A stretch of DNA of 64,000 bases from Deltaproteobacteria bacterium (GTDB taxonomy: Bacteria > Myxococcota_C > UBA6777): contig SBHC01000051.1 of NCBI GenBank assembly GCA_006226375.1, forward strand, positions 40,209-104,208. Direction: 5' to 3'. Under the pieces are notes generated by a model, which was not told the DNA's origin, made no database searches, and saw nothing but the letters and a program-made list of their open reading frames with translations. The translations under genes were made by a program, and so were the position numbers. This document shows, one piece after another, positions 45,133 to 57,200 of this stretch; position 1 is the stretch's first letter, and every line of letters starts with the position of its first letter.

Positions 45133-48100
45133 ATGAAACTGGTTCGACTGTTTCTATCGATAGGCTTCCTCGGAGGTGCCCTCGCGTTTGGCACTCTGAC
45201 CACCGGTTGTGGTGGAACCACAGACACACCCGATAGCGGAACTGTGGACAACTCAGGCATCGTTCGTTGCAAGAACGACAGCGAATGTCTGAACGGTCAA
45301 ACTTGTGCCAGCAACGGCACCTGTGTAGACAAAACTGTCCCGAAAGAAGACGCCGGAACGCAAACGGATGCAGGCACAGAAGCTGCACCGGAGAAGACCG
45401 TAACGGAAGAACCTTCGGGTCCTGAGAAAAAAGACTGCAACCCCGGCACAGTGGGTTGTCGTTGTAGCCCAACGGGCGCTTGTGCTCAGGGCTTGCGCTG
45501 TGAGTTCAACATTTGCCAGACCTGCACCGAAGGTACGGCTGGGTGTGCTTGCAAAGACGGCAAGACCTGCAACAGCGGCCTGCAATGCCAAGACGGCACC
45601 TGCCAGGGCTGCGTTGGAAAGGCCAACTGTCCCTGCCACGGCAACAACAGCTGTGACACAGGATTCCGCTGCGAGCGCGACAACAACGGCGCAAGCATCT
45701 GCCAAACCTGCAAGAGCGAAGACATGGTGGGTTGCAACTGCTCCAAAGATACGGAGTGCAGCGGCAGCCTGATCTGCGTGAACAAGCGATGCATCGACGC
45801 AAGCAAGTTGAACCAGATCCCGAAAAGCCCCAAGTGCTACTATCCCTGTCAGGACGACGTGAAGATGCCGGACGGCACCATCAAGAGCTGTCATCCTGAG
45901 TACAAGCTGATCGAAGGTTGCCCCGGTGGTCAGAAATGTGTGGAAGGTAGCTGTGTCAACGAATCTCGTGCCAGCAACCTCTCCAGCACACAATATCCCT
46001 TCTGCCAGGGCGACTCCGACTGTCCCGACTGGCAGGCCTGTGTCGGTGGCCGTTGCTACTCGACTTGTAGCTCCTCTTCCGAATGCGCCAGCGGCTTTAA
46101 GTGTCATGCTTATGTATGTCGCCGAGAGTGTACCGGAAGCACCAGCGACTGCTCTCCCGAAACCTCTTGCCGCAACCAGGCATCCGGTGCTGGCGTGTGT
46201 ATGCCCAACGGCTCACGCAAGAACACCAACCTGGCCCAAACCAGCACACCTGGGACGTTCCACGTAACGATTAATGAAGTGAACTACTCGAACACCGTCA
46301 CCACAGGTGTGATTGGTATCATCAACAAGAGCAAGTTCAACACCAACTTCAAGATCAGCCGCGCAAGTGACAACATCGGCTCCAAGAACCCCCTGTTCTG
46401 GCTGAAGTTTGACATGTGCAAGACCTACACCGACGACGGTCAAAACTGCAAGACCTGGGGAGGCAGCCCCACCGCAGCTGAGCCCTTTGAAATCAAGAAC
46501 ATGGAACCCAACAAGATGTACTTGGTTCAGCTCAGCAACGCCGGCGGCAAGCCCAGCGCCAGCGCGACCTACAGCGGTATCCTCAAGGTCATCGGCGACC
46601 AATTGGGCGACCGCGACCTCGCGGTACAATACCGTCAAAGCGCGCAAGGCCAGTGGAAAGGAACCATGGTTGCGTTTGGTAACTTCCGTGACCAAAACAT
46701 CGCCAAGTTCCCCAACACCACAGGTCTCCAAATTCGTGACCTGGACAACGCCCTGCTCCGTCGTTGGCTTGACTTCAAGAACAACGGCATCTCCTTTGAG
46801 AAGTTTGTGGCGCTGCTCCGCTCGGTGCGTGAAGGGTCCTGGCAGCTTCCCAAAGTGGCTTCGGACTGTAAGACAACCTTCAGTCAGGTCGCCACAGACG
46901 ACGTGGTCTGTTACCCCTTCAGTTCTTCGCGCGGTTACGAAGTTCTCTCGTACAGTAATCGTGAAGCTCCAGTACCTTCGGGTATCTCGGAGTTGAACTT
47001 TGTGGTCAACGTGAAGGAAAAGACGACCACCACGTTGGAAGGCCGGATCGACACCTCTCAAGCTCTCCAGTATTCGGGCAACCCCCGCATCACCATTTCC
47101 TTTAAGAACAAGCTCGACAGCAGCCCGCGTATTGCCATGAACAGCTTTGATGCTGTGATTGACATCGGCGGTCGCTACTACGTCAGCGACTCCGAGAGCT
47201 GCTCCGACTCTAGCAATTTTGACAAGCAAACCTTGCCATGGATGGTTCCTGGCTTTGAAGCCATGTCCTACCCCCGCACCGGTAGCTTGTTCCGCGACCG
47301 CTTTGAGTGTCGCACCAAGTCGCTTCCGACCACTCCGCCTCCTGGAGCCACCGCTGATCAAATCAAGGCTGTTGAAGACTACAACAAGAGCCTCGCTGCC
47401 TCGAACCCCATTCCCAACGGCTGGCGCTTGCGCCGTAAGTTAGAGATGGTCGATGGTATGATGATCAACAACCGCTACATGTTTGTGTTGTACAAAGAAA
47501 CCTTCGTGAGCTTCTTCAACACTGGCGCAAGCAGCAACGCCCTCAACGGCGACTTTGTGAACTACGGCTACATCTTAATGGAGCGTGTTCCCGTCGACCT
47601 GCAGGACAGCGACTACGCCAGCACCGCTCCTGTCACTCTCAAGACATGCAGCAACGACAGCGGTTGCACCTCGGGTACAGTTTGTCGTGGAAACGTTTGT
47701 CGTCCCCCCAGCAAGCTGAACCAGGTGAGCTGTGATCCTGAGATTGTGAAGAAGGCCACCAACATCGCCATTCAAAAACAGTCGGATCTGGGCACTTGGA
47801 GCCAGCTGCGCTTGAACAACTTGGTCACGGCCTTGTTGGGTGAGCAGGTGTCGGGAACCACCGACAACAGCAGCATGTTGATCCAGCGTCAGGACACCGG
47901 CGGCGGTACGTACCAGTACAGCTACAACAACCCAAACACCAACCGAGTTCACTTCATCCACTACTTGTGTGAAGACACCGGTCAGTTCAACGGTGGCCCG
48001 ATCAGCAGCCCAACCGATTGTCCGGCTGACAGTAAGGTCATCTTCTTTGAGGTGCCGGGTATCACTGAAGGCAACATGCGAGCCGACAGTTGCAACACCA

Positions 48101-51075
48101 ACAAGACTTGCGGCACTCGCTGGAACTCGATCAAGACCATCACAGGTTACCGAGAGAACGTTCCGTACAAGTGCTCCAACAGCAACGAAGTGTTCTGTGA
48201 TCGCAACCGCAAAGACCTGCGCGAAGGCAAGGTCTTCTACAAGCCAACCCTCAACAGCAACACTTTTGTGTCGCCGTTTGGCTCGCTGCGCAACGCGTTG
48301 TTTGAGGCGTTCCGTTACCGCATCAAGTTCCAGACTCGCTCGGGCAAAGGCATCGGCTTTACCCCCAGCATCTGTGCACCTGGCGCATCCTCCCTCAGCC
48401 CCTACTGCTTTGAGCCTTCTGTCATTGAAGAGATCGAAGAGCGGGTGAACTGTCTGGAGTCTGTGTTTGCGGACGAGACCTTGAACAACCGACTGTCGAG
48501 CACGGTGCGTGGAAAGCTCGTGAACTTCTTGATTCACGCGTTCTCTTACAGCAACCGTACAGACACCGGATCGATCATCACCGACCTCGGCTTTGAATCC
48601 CTCAACGCCGAACTCAAGGTGATGCTAGGCGACGAAGCCTTCACCCGCTCCTTTGCAAGTCGTTACGACCTGTCGAACTCCAACCTCGTGTCCTTCCAGG
48701 GCGAGCTGTTGGAAAACAACGGGATCAACCTGTCCGGCGCGCTCGGCTACGAGATGTACAACTTGTACCTCTCGGTCCAGTACTACCAGATGGTCCTCGA
48801 CCGCTTCTTTGCTCAGTCGGACGTGATTTACCGCTCGTTCCAAAAGGCAGAGACCGCGTTCATCAAGGCGAAGTCCGTCACCAGTTACTTCCCGAAGCTG
48901 CTCCAAGCTTCCACACGCAAGGCTCGCAGCTGGTCACAAATCGCGAAGCGTTACCATGCGCTGAACCGTGCAGACCTGGCCCGCTCCGTCATTGAACGGG
49001 CCTACGCGTCAACGTTCATGGAAATGACCGTACTGACACGCCTGCTGCGCAACTTGACCAACATCATCGATCCCAAGGAGTTGGCTCAGATCAGCACCGA
49101 GATTGAGCGCGTGGCGCGGATTTACAAGTCGTCGCTGTTGGATATGGAAGAGACCTACAAGAAGCTCAACATGAGCTTGAACCACTTTGGTCTTCCCGAA
49201 GGTTACATGCCCTTCCCTGCGATGGATTCGTTCTCGGCAACCACACAGTCTGTCAACGCCTTCACGGTGGCGCTGTCGTTTGCCAAAGAGAAGATGAACA
49301 TCGCGCAGAACAAAGAGCAGGTCGCTCTTCAAACCAAGCGTAGCTTCGACACCAACGCCGCAAGCTTCCAGAACGAGTTGGTCCGTATTGAGCAAAACTA
49401 CGAGAACCAACTTCTTGAGATCTGCGGTGGCGTCACCGTCACAGACACCAACGGACAAACCCGGACGTATCCGGCAATCCCACGGTACGCTGTGTTGAGT
49501 CCCAAGACTCGCGAGATGGGTGACCCCTGTGGTCGTGTGTCGGGCGGTTCCTTGTTCAACGCGATGGCCGAAATGGAAAAGATGAAGGTCAACGTGCTGA
49601 GCATCAACCAGTCGATGCAGAACCTCAAGCAGCAAATTACGCTAGAAGAAGAACGCATCCAGAAGTATTGCGACGCCAAGTTCAAGCTGGCCGACATCAC
49701 CTGGAACTATCGCTCCAACCTGAACAACCTCCAGATGGAGATTGAAGACACCCAGCGCAACGTCGACCGTGTGATTCGCGTGTCGCAGACCTACAGCCAG
49801 GCTGCTGAGATGGTCAAGTGTTCGACCATCGTCGGTACAGCCAGCGGTGGTGACTGCATCACAGCTGCAGTCGGTGCGGGCCTCGTTTTGGGTATCGGCG
49901 TGCTGCAAGAAGCCGGTGTTCTCTATCTTGAATCCCAACTCAAAGCCAAGCGTGAAGAACAGCTTGAGTTGGAAAAGAACCTGGAAAAAACCCAGCTTCA
50001 GTTCGAGTGTCGAGCTTGTGATGTTCGCGAGAAGACTTGCGACTCCAGCCAGACCGGAACGGCTCAGGTGGAAAGCCAGATCAAGATTAAGGAGCTCACC
50101 AGCCAGATCATGAACCTCAACTACGAGGCTCTCAAAGCCCAGTATGACGTTCAGATCGCTGCGTCCAACATCAACCGATTGCGCCAACAGGCTCGACGTT
50201 TGATGACCCAGCAAGACGAAGCCACGCAGATGGCAGTGAATGTCCAGGCCGCTCAAAACGACCCCAACGTTCGTATCTACAAGAACGATGCGATCATCTC
50301 GGCCGAGCGAACCTTCAACGAAGCGATGACGGAAGCGTACCGCGCGACCATCATTTACGAGTACTACACAGGTACAACGTACGCTCGCAAAGGTGACCTC
50401 TACCTGATCCGTATGGTGTCCTACGGTGACAAGAACCTGGAAACCTACGTCAGCCAACTGGAGCAAGCCTTCCGTGCCTTCGAAGAAGAGAATGGAAAGC
50501 CCGACATTCGGGTGCTTCAGCTCTCGCTTCGTGACGACATCCTGGAGATTCCACGGGTGGATGACACCACCAAGGAAGCTTTGGGCCTCAACGCACGAAT
50601 CTCGATGCTTCAAACCAAGCTGGCCGACCGAAACCTGCTGAACTCCGAAGGTTACACCTCAATCCCGTTCAGCATCTCGGTGCGCAAGCCCCACAGTCTG
50701 GTTTCCCCCATCACCTTCAACCACAAGATTGTCTATGTGGAAGCGGTGATTCACCTGACAGATCCTACAGACGAGACCGCTCGCCTGTACCTCCGTCAAA
50801 AAGGAACCAGCGTGGTTCGCCTGAAGGGTGATGAGTTGAAATACTACGCCCTGCCCCAGCGCACCGCGGTCATCAACCCGAAGATCAACGGAACCCTCGA
50901 CTTCTCTCCTGAAGTCTACAAGAACTACCGCTTGCGTGACCGTCCTCTCGGCAACACCCAGTGGCAGCTTTTGATCAACCAGGTCACCGAGAAGGCCAAT
51001 ATGGATATCAACCTGAACTCGGTCACCGACATCATCCTGTACATCTACTACTCTGACTTCACCGAAGAGAAGTAA
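45133..51075 (+). CDS. Giant lipoprotein, TcA-like component (paralogue 1)
   Basis: 1980 residues; ATG with GGAGG 9 bases upstream. Signal peptide, Cys26 in LTTGC. Residues 45-356 are Cys-rich C-x-x-G-x-x-C repeats (CQDGTCQGC, CPCHGNNSC). About 376-830 is beta-rich; near 514 FGNFRDQNIAKFPNTTG. A second small Cys module lies at 838-855. From about 1226 to 1790 it is almost all helical, with long coiled-coil stretches and a hydrophobic Gly/Ala/Val segment at about 1574-1600 flanked by Cys pairs, resembling the TcA channel hairpin. The last 180 residues start with LQLSLRDDIL and end in a beta stretch NSVTDIILYIYYSDF, similar to TcA C-termini that bind TcB. The TcA match is my inference. Lipid anchoring is unlike classical Tc. 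Confidence 0.7.
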   Translation: MKLVRLFLSIGFLGGALAFGTLTTGCGGTTDTPDSGTVDNSGIVRCKNDSECLNGQTCASNGTCVDKTVPKEDAGTQTDAGTEAAPEKTVTEEPSGPEKKDCNPGTVGCRCSPTGACAQGLRCEFNICQTCTEGTAGCACKDGKTCNSGLQCQDGTCQGCVGKANCPCHGNNSCDTGFRCERDNNGASICQTCKSEDMVGCNCSKDTECSGSLICVNKRCIDASKLNQIPKSPKCYYPCQDDVKMPDGTIKSCHPEYKLIEGCPGGQKCVEGSCVNESRASNLSSTQYPFCQGDSDCPDWQACVGGRCYSTCSSSSECASGFKCHAYVCRRECTGSTSDCSPETSCRNQASGAGVCMPNGSRKNTNLAQTSTPGTFHVTINEVNYSNTVTTGVIGIINKSKFNTNFKISRASDNIGSKNPLFWLKFDMCKTYTDDGQNCKTWGGSPTAAEPFEIKNMEPNKMYLVQLSNAGGKPSASATYSGILKVIGDQLGDRDLAVQYRQSAQGQWKGTMVAFGNFRDQNIAKFPNTTGLQIRDLDNALLRRWLDFKNNGISFEKFVALLRSVREGSWQLPKVASDCKTTFSQVATDDVVCYPFSSSRGYEVLSYSNREAPVPSGISELNFVVNVKEKTTTTLEGRIDTSQALQYSGNPRITISFKNKLDSSPRIAMNSFDAVIDIGGRYYVSDSESCSDSSNFDKQTLPWMVPGFEAMSYPRTGSLFRDRFECRTKSLPTTPPPGATADQIKAVEDYNKSLAASNPIPNGWRLRRKLEMVDGMMINNRYMFVLYKETFVSFFNTGASSNALNGDFVNYGYILMERVPVDLQDSDYASTAPVTLKTCSNDSGCTSGTVCRGNVCRPPSKLNQVSCDPEIVKKATNIAIQKQSDLGTWSQLRLNNLVTALLGEQVSGTTDNSSMLIQRQDTGGGTYQYSYNNPNTNRVHFIHYLCEDTGQFNGGPISSPTDCPADSKVIFFEVPGITEGNMRADSCNTNKTCGTRWNSIKTITGYRENVPYKCSNSNEVFCDRNRKDLREGKVFYKPTLNSNTFVSPFGSLRNALFEAFRYRIKFQTRSGKGIGFTPSICAPGASSLSPYCFEPSVIEEIEERVNCLESVFADETLNNRLSSTVRGKLVNFLIHAFSYSNRTDTGSIITDLGFESLNAELKVMLGDEAFTRSFASRYDLSNSNLVSFQGELLENNGINLSGALGYEMYNLYLSVQYYQMVLDRFFAQSDVIYRSFQKAETAFIKAKSVTSYFPKLLQASTRKARSWSQIAKRYHALNRADLARSVIERAYASTFMEMTVLTRLLRNLTNIIDPKELAQISTEIERVARIYKSSLLDMEETYKKLNMSLNHFGLPEGYMPFPAMDSFSATTQSVNAFTVALSFAKEKMNIAQNKEQVALQTKRSFDTNAASFQNELVRIEQNYENQLLEICGGVTVTDTNGQTRTYPAIPRYAVLSPKTREMGDPCGRVSGGSLFNAMAEMEKMKVNVLSINQSMQNLKQQITLEEERIQKYCDAKFKLADITWNYRSNLNNLQMEIEDTQRNVDRVIRVSQTYSQAAEMVKCSTIVGTASGGDCITAAVGAGLVLGIGVLQEAGVLYLESQLKAKREEQLELEKNLEKTQLQFECRACDVREKTCDSSQTGTAQVESQIKIKELTSQIMNLNYEALKAQYDVQIAASNINRLRQQARRLMTQQDEATQMAVNVQAAQNDPNVRIYKNDAIISAERTFNEAMTEAYRATIIYEYYTGTTYARKGDLYLIRMVSYGDKNLETYVSQLEQAFRAFEEENGKPDIRVLQLSLRDDILEIPRVDDTTKEALGLNARISMLQTKLADRNLLNSEGYTSIPFSISVRKPHSLVSPITFNHKIVYVEAVIHLTDPTDETARLYLRQKGTSVVRLKGDELKYYALPQRTAVINPKINGTLDFSPEVYKNYRLRDRPLGNTQWQLLINQVTEKANMDINLNSVTDIILYIYYSDFTEEK

Positions 51076-51088
51076 GACACAGGACTTG

Positions 51089-51145
51089 GAAGGCCATACA
51101 ACTCTTGGCCTTCGCACAGAGGCATCCATCTTGGGATGCCTCTGT
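51089..51145 (+). other. Two consecutive hairpins between giant lipoprotein gene and RHS gene
   Basis: Hairpin 1: GAAGGCCA/TGGCCTTC, 51089-51113. Hairpin 2: ACAGAGGCATCC/GGATGCCTCTGT, 51116-51145, 12-bp perfect arms, six-base loop. No T-run follows either, so these look like RNA-stability or attenuation elements rather than a strong terminator. They lie 14 bases after the stop and 79 bases before the RHS start. Confidence 0.6.
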
Positions 51146-51223
51146 CACCCCATCTCAACTGTAGAGAAGATCACGATAGCCACGGCCTTTTCGAGCCGGG
51201 CACTCGGACAAGAGGAAGAAAGT

Positions 51224-54200
51224 ATGCGACGTTGGAAAGGATGGTTTACCCTAGGTTGTGCCGTTCTGGTTGGCTGGTTTGCCAACCCGGCTCAAGCCCA
51301 AGACAAGTCAGGGGCAAGCCCCAGTGTGTTGGTGCTTCCCACAGGGCCTGGCTCCATCAGCGGGATTGGTGAGAACGTTCAAGCCAACCTCAACATGGGG
51401 ATGATGAGCTACCCCATTAAAATCATTCTGCCCAAGGGTCGCGGAACTGCGACCCCAAGCATGTCTGTCACATACAGCTCCTCCGGCGGTGCTGGCCTGA
51501 TGGGTATCGGCTGGAACCTCGGCGCTGGCGGAGAGGTCACCCGTCTTACTGTGCGTGGTCTTCCGACCTACAAGAACGAAGATCTGTTCTACGCAGGTGG
51601 AGAGTTGGTCAAAGTTCCCAACTCCCCCTACTACCGGGCCCGTATGGAAGGCGGCTTCGTCCGTTACCGTTGGTACCAAAAAGACGCCAACGACCAACAA
51701 GGTTACTGGGTTGCAGAGTACCCCAACGGAAGCAAGGCCTACTACGGCGCCACCTCCGATGGCAAGCTCGACCTGAATTCCCAAGTCTATGGATTGGAAG
51801 GAACATTTGGTTGGAAGATGCGAACCATGGTGGATCGCAACGGCAACCGAATCGAATACACCTACTCCAAGGACGGCACCCAGGCTTACGTCGACAAGGT
51901 CTCTTGGACTTTTGACGACAGCGGCAAACCCCTTTACGAAGCCGAACTTCTCTACGAAGACCGCCCCGACCCCATCTCCGATGGTAAGCCCGGCTTTGAC
52001 CTGCAAACCAAAAAACGCGTCAAAGAGATCAAGATTACCTCCAACGGTCAACGTTTCCGCAGCTATACCTTTGCGTACGAAGACGCAACCGGCCTGTCTC
52101 GACTGTTGAAAGTCACTCGCTACGGTCGAGATCCCAACAAAGCGTACCCTGTTGCGTTCTCGATGCAGTACAGCAACGCGACCTTCTCCGCCAAGACCAG
52201 CCGCCTGGTCACCATGCCCACCAGCTTGGGCACCGGCTTCACCAGCAACAACGCTGACTTCATCGACATCACCGGCGACGGTCTTCCGGATGTTGTGGAC
52301 ACAACCAACGCCAACCACGTCTTCCACATTAACACTCTGACGACCGACAAAACTCTTCAGCAAGCAACACACGACTTCCCCAAGTCGAAGCAGAAGACCA
52401 ACCCCAAGGGGCTCACCACCAAGTTGAGCAACCCGGCCGTTCAGATGCTGGACTACGATGGTGACGGCTACACCGACCTCGTGAATGCAACCACCGACGT
52501 CAAGCAGATCTACCTCAACAAAGGAAACGGCAAGTGGGAAGACAAGAGCGAGTCCGTCGTTGACTTCCCCATCTCGGGAACCGACCCGAACCTCCGTTTC
52601 TTCGATTACAACGGCGACAAAGCCATCGATATCATCCGCTCCAACGGTGACACCACCACCTACTGGGTGAGCGACAAAAAAGGCAAGTGGAACAAAGTGG
52701 AAGGCGGCAAAGGCATCGGCGCTTCCTTCGACAAAGACAAGATTCGGTTGATCGACATCAACGGCGACAACCTCCAAGACGCCGTCTGGATCACCAAAAC
52801 CAGCCTTCGTTACAAAAAGTACCTTGGCAACGGCAAATGGACCGATTGGATCAACGTCACCGTTCCCGGTATCGACCAGTACGAGTTGTCGACCAAAGCC
52901 CAGTTCGCCGACGTCAACGGCGACGGCATGGCCGACATGGTGACCTTCTTGGGACCCAAGATTGTTTACTTCGTGAACAAGAACGGTATGGAGTTCGAAG
53001 CTCCCAAAGAGATCACCTCGTTCGATGGCAACAACATTCCCGACAGCACCAACGCGATCATCCGTATTGTTGACATCAACGGCAACGGCTCACGCGACAT
53101 TGTGTGGCTGACCAAGACAGGTCAAGTCACCTATCTCGAACTCTTCAGCCAACGCCCCAACTTGCTGACCAACATCACCAACAACATCGGTCAGCGCATT
53201 GAGATTGAGTATGGCTCCTCGGTCTACCACCGGCTCAACGACGAAGCGAACGGTCGCGACTGGAAGAGCAAGCTGCCCCTCGCCTTTACCGTGGTCAATG
53301 TGATTCGCACCTACGCAGAAGGCGACAGCTCTGGAACCAACCCACCGCTGGTCCAGCGCATCTACTACCACGACGGATTCTACGACGGGAAAGAAAAGAA
53401 GTTCCGGGGATTCCGTGAAGTCGAAAACATCTACGAAGCCGACAGCAACACCGACAAGCGCCTCGACGTCATCACCTACGATGTGGGTGAGACCGACGAG
53501 TACTTCCACGGCAAGCTTCTGTCTCGCACCGTTACCGACGGTAACAACAAGGTCTTCCTTAAAGAGTCCAATGTATGGGAAGAATGCCCCCAGCCTTCAG
53601 GAACCGACAAAGGCCTGGATCCTCCAATTCGCTACATCTGCTTGAAGTCTGTAGAGAAGGTGATGCAAGAAGGTCTCGCGGACACGGCCAAGCACAAAAC
53701 CACCTACACGGAAAATACGTACGATGGCTACGGCAACGTCACCCTTCTGGCACAGATGGGCGTGAAGGATGTGACCGGTGATGAGGTGTACATCCGAAAG
53801 ACCTTCATTGGCCCCAAGGATCCCAAGACCGACAAAGACCCCTGGATCATCCAGTTGGCTTCCAAAGTAGAGAAGTGCGAAGACCCCAGCAAACCTTGCG
53901 CTACGATCCGCTACTACTTCGATGGTGAAGCCCACAAAGGCCTCGCTCTCGGTCAGTACACCAAAGGCAACTTAACCCGCACCGAAGTCCTCGCAGAAGT
54001 AGGAACAGACACCTGGATCACGCCGACCAGCCGGAAGTTCGACAAGTATGGCAACATCATCGAGGTGAAGGCGATCAACGGATCCACGCGAAAGATCGAG
54101 TGGGACAGTGTGTACAATCGCTTCCCCGAAAAAGAGACCCTCGAGTTTGACGGCAAAACCATGTCGATGACCACACGATGGAACTACGACATCAGCCAGG

Positions 54201-57200
54201 TCGCACAAAGCACCGACTTCAACGGCAACGTCAAAAACTACACCTACGATGAGTTTGGCCGCCTCCTCACCGTCCGAATGTCGGGCGATCCAGTGGACAA
54301 ACCCTCCACTGTCCATGAGTACAAGCTTCAGGCTCCATTAACCACGTTCATCACTCGTCAGCGTTCGAAGGTTGGCGGAGAGTTGGACCGTGAAACCATC
54401 AAATGTATCGACGGACTGGGTCGCAACGTCTCCACCTTGTTCAAGATTTCCGATGGACTGTACTCTGTAACACAGCACAAACGCTTCAACGGCGCAGGCA
54501 AACAAGCCTTCCTGTACGACATCTACACCACCAAAGAAGCCAAGTGCACCACACATGCCCCCAAAGACACCAAGGGTGTTGAGTTCTTCTACGACAGCAT
54601 GCAGCGCCAATCCAAAACGATCCGTCAGGATGGCAAAGAAACCAAGATGGTGTACGAGCCCCTCAAAGCCATTGAGTACGACCAGGCTGACCTGGACAAG
54701 AGCTCCAAGCACTACGATACACCGATGACCAAGATCTTTGACGGATTGAATCGCGTCATCGAAACCATCGAGATGGACAAGCCTGGTCACACCATCACCA
54801 CCAAGTTTAAGTACACAGTGTTGACGGTGAAGAGTGATCCTCTGATTGTGGAAATGACCTTCCCCGATGGCACCAAACGGACCCAGAAATTTAATGCGCT
54901 GGGTCACATGCTGGAGTCGGTAGATCCGGATCGTGCCACCACCACCTTCAAATACGATGAGAAACGCAACCTTTCCGAGCGAACCAACGCCAACGGAAAA
55001 ACCACGGTCTACACGTACGACGGTTTGGCACGCAAAACGTCGGTCATGGAGAAAGGTAACCCTGATAGCAAGATTACCTATAGCTATGACGTCCCCCACC
55101 CTGAATTGCCCGAAGGGAAAAATCTGAAGAACCAGATGACCAAGATGGCGTTCCCAGGTGGAGCCTACTACTACTCGTTCAACGACCGTGGTCAAACCAC
55201 CATGACCCGAACCAATTTCATGGGTGTGGATTTGGATCTGGCGCGGGTCTACGACCACGCCGGAGACATGGTGGAGCGAACCTATCCTGATGGTAGCAAG
55301 TTGACCTATGGCCGCGATCTCAACGGTCGAATCAACAGCATCAGCGGATTGGTCAAGAGCATCGTGTACACCCCGAACAGCCTAGTCCAGTCGTGGACAG
55401 CGTTCAATGATGTCAAAACCGAACATACCTTCGATATCAACAACCAGATTCAAAAGATCTCGGTCGGTGGCGGTTCCATTTTGGAGATTACCTACACCTA
55501 CGATCTGGTAGGCAACGCCACGAAAGCCGACGAAAAGCACGGTGACCAAAGCTACGCCAACAACTACGTGTATGACTCTTTGTATCGTCTGACACAAGCT
55601 AGCTTGTTCAACGACGCAGAGGCCATGACTTACAACGTAGATGACCTCAACAACCTGCTCAAGAAGTCTTCCAGCCTAGCAGACAAAAGCGCGGCTCATG
55701 TGGGCGATTGTGAGTACGACAAGACCAAGATCCACGCGGTCACCAAAGCTGGAAGTACAAACCTGAAGTACGACAAAGCTGGAAACATGACCCAGCGAGG
55801 TGACTATACCTTCACGTGGGACTACCAAGACCGCTTGCTTGAAGTGAAGAAAGGCAGCGCCGTTGTCAACCGCAACTGGTATGATCACGGCAAGCGCCGC
55901 ATCATGCGCGAAGAGAACGGCGTCTTCACCTTCTATCCGCAAGAAAACATCGCCATCCGCGGTGGCTACATGGAGTACAAGTCTCCCGTTGGTCCCAAGA
56001 TGGTTGTCATGCACCGAACCTCCAAAGCCATCGCGAAGTTCTACGATGACCTCGCTCCGGCTGAAGGCGATGGAACCCTCAAGGCTAAAGCCGACGGCAA
56101 GATCAACGCAGCGGATGCCTGGTTGTATCACGCGACCAAGTCCGACATCGTCAAGATGGACCTGATCAAGCGCCCCTACGACGTCAACCTGACCCTGACC
56201 ATGTTGGAAGCCAGCGTCGACCAACTCTTGGAAGGCAAGGAAGAAGTCAAATATGTGATGCACGTGGGCCCAACCGGGAACGTTCGCGCAGTCACAGGCG
56301 AAGACGGCAAAGTCGTTGCACGCTACCGCTTCCATCCTTACGGAACCTTGGAGAGCACTTCAGGCAACTGGATTCAGCCGATGTTCCAAGGTGCGGAGTG
56401 GGACGGCTCGACCCAAACCTATTACTTCGGTGCGCGCTCCTTGGATCCCAAGTTGGCCAAATGGATGAGCCCTGACCCGCTGTTCCACACGATCAGCAAC
56501 GTAGAAGGCGAATTCAACAGCTACGGGACCTTCAACTCCAACCCCATCCGTTACGCTGACCCCACCGGCACGGACTCCATGGACGTGATGTCTGCGATCG
56601 GTGGATACGGTGCGGCTGGTTTTGCCCTTGTTACCTTCGGTATGGAAGCCTGGTCGGCCTCCACCGCCATGAAAGACTTCAAAAAGAATCCGCGAAAAGC
56701 AACAGGATTGCTGGCAACCAATGCAGTCCTTGCTTTGGGAACGGCAGCACTGGGTGCTCTCGCCACAACCTTCCAGGCCATCGGTGGAGAGCAAAACGAG
56801 AAGACCGCTTCGATTCTTGGTATTGCAAACTCCGCAACCAGTCTGGTCTACTCCGTCACCAACAGCGCGGTTGTCTACCTCAAGCACAAAGAGTTGGAAC
56901 ACCGGGGTCAACCCGGTCGTAAGAAAACAGCTCTTGGCTTTATGGCGATCCGAACCCTGGCTTCCATCGGTTCTTTGGCTGGTTCGATCATGAACTACGC
57001 TGACCCAGATGGACCAGGAGCCACAGTTGCTGTCGTCAGTGCCGCCATTGGTGGTGTCGCCAGTATCGTGGGGAACACCATGATGACAAGCTTGAAGTTT
57101 GGCACCGTGGTCAACGGCTCGAACATGCTCGACAAAGCAAAGCAAGTTGGAAGCGCGATCAAGAACTTCTTCAAGACCAACTTCACCTACAAGCGATTCT

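Noticed and set aside
51308..52777. Minus-strand open frame of 489 codons inside the RHS gene
   Set aside because: Antisense shadow of the SpvB/FG-GAP region; the plus strand carries the clear domains.
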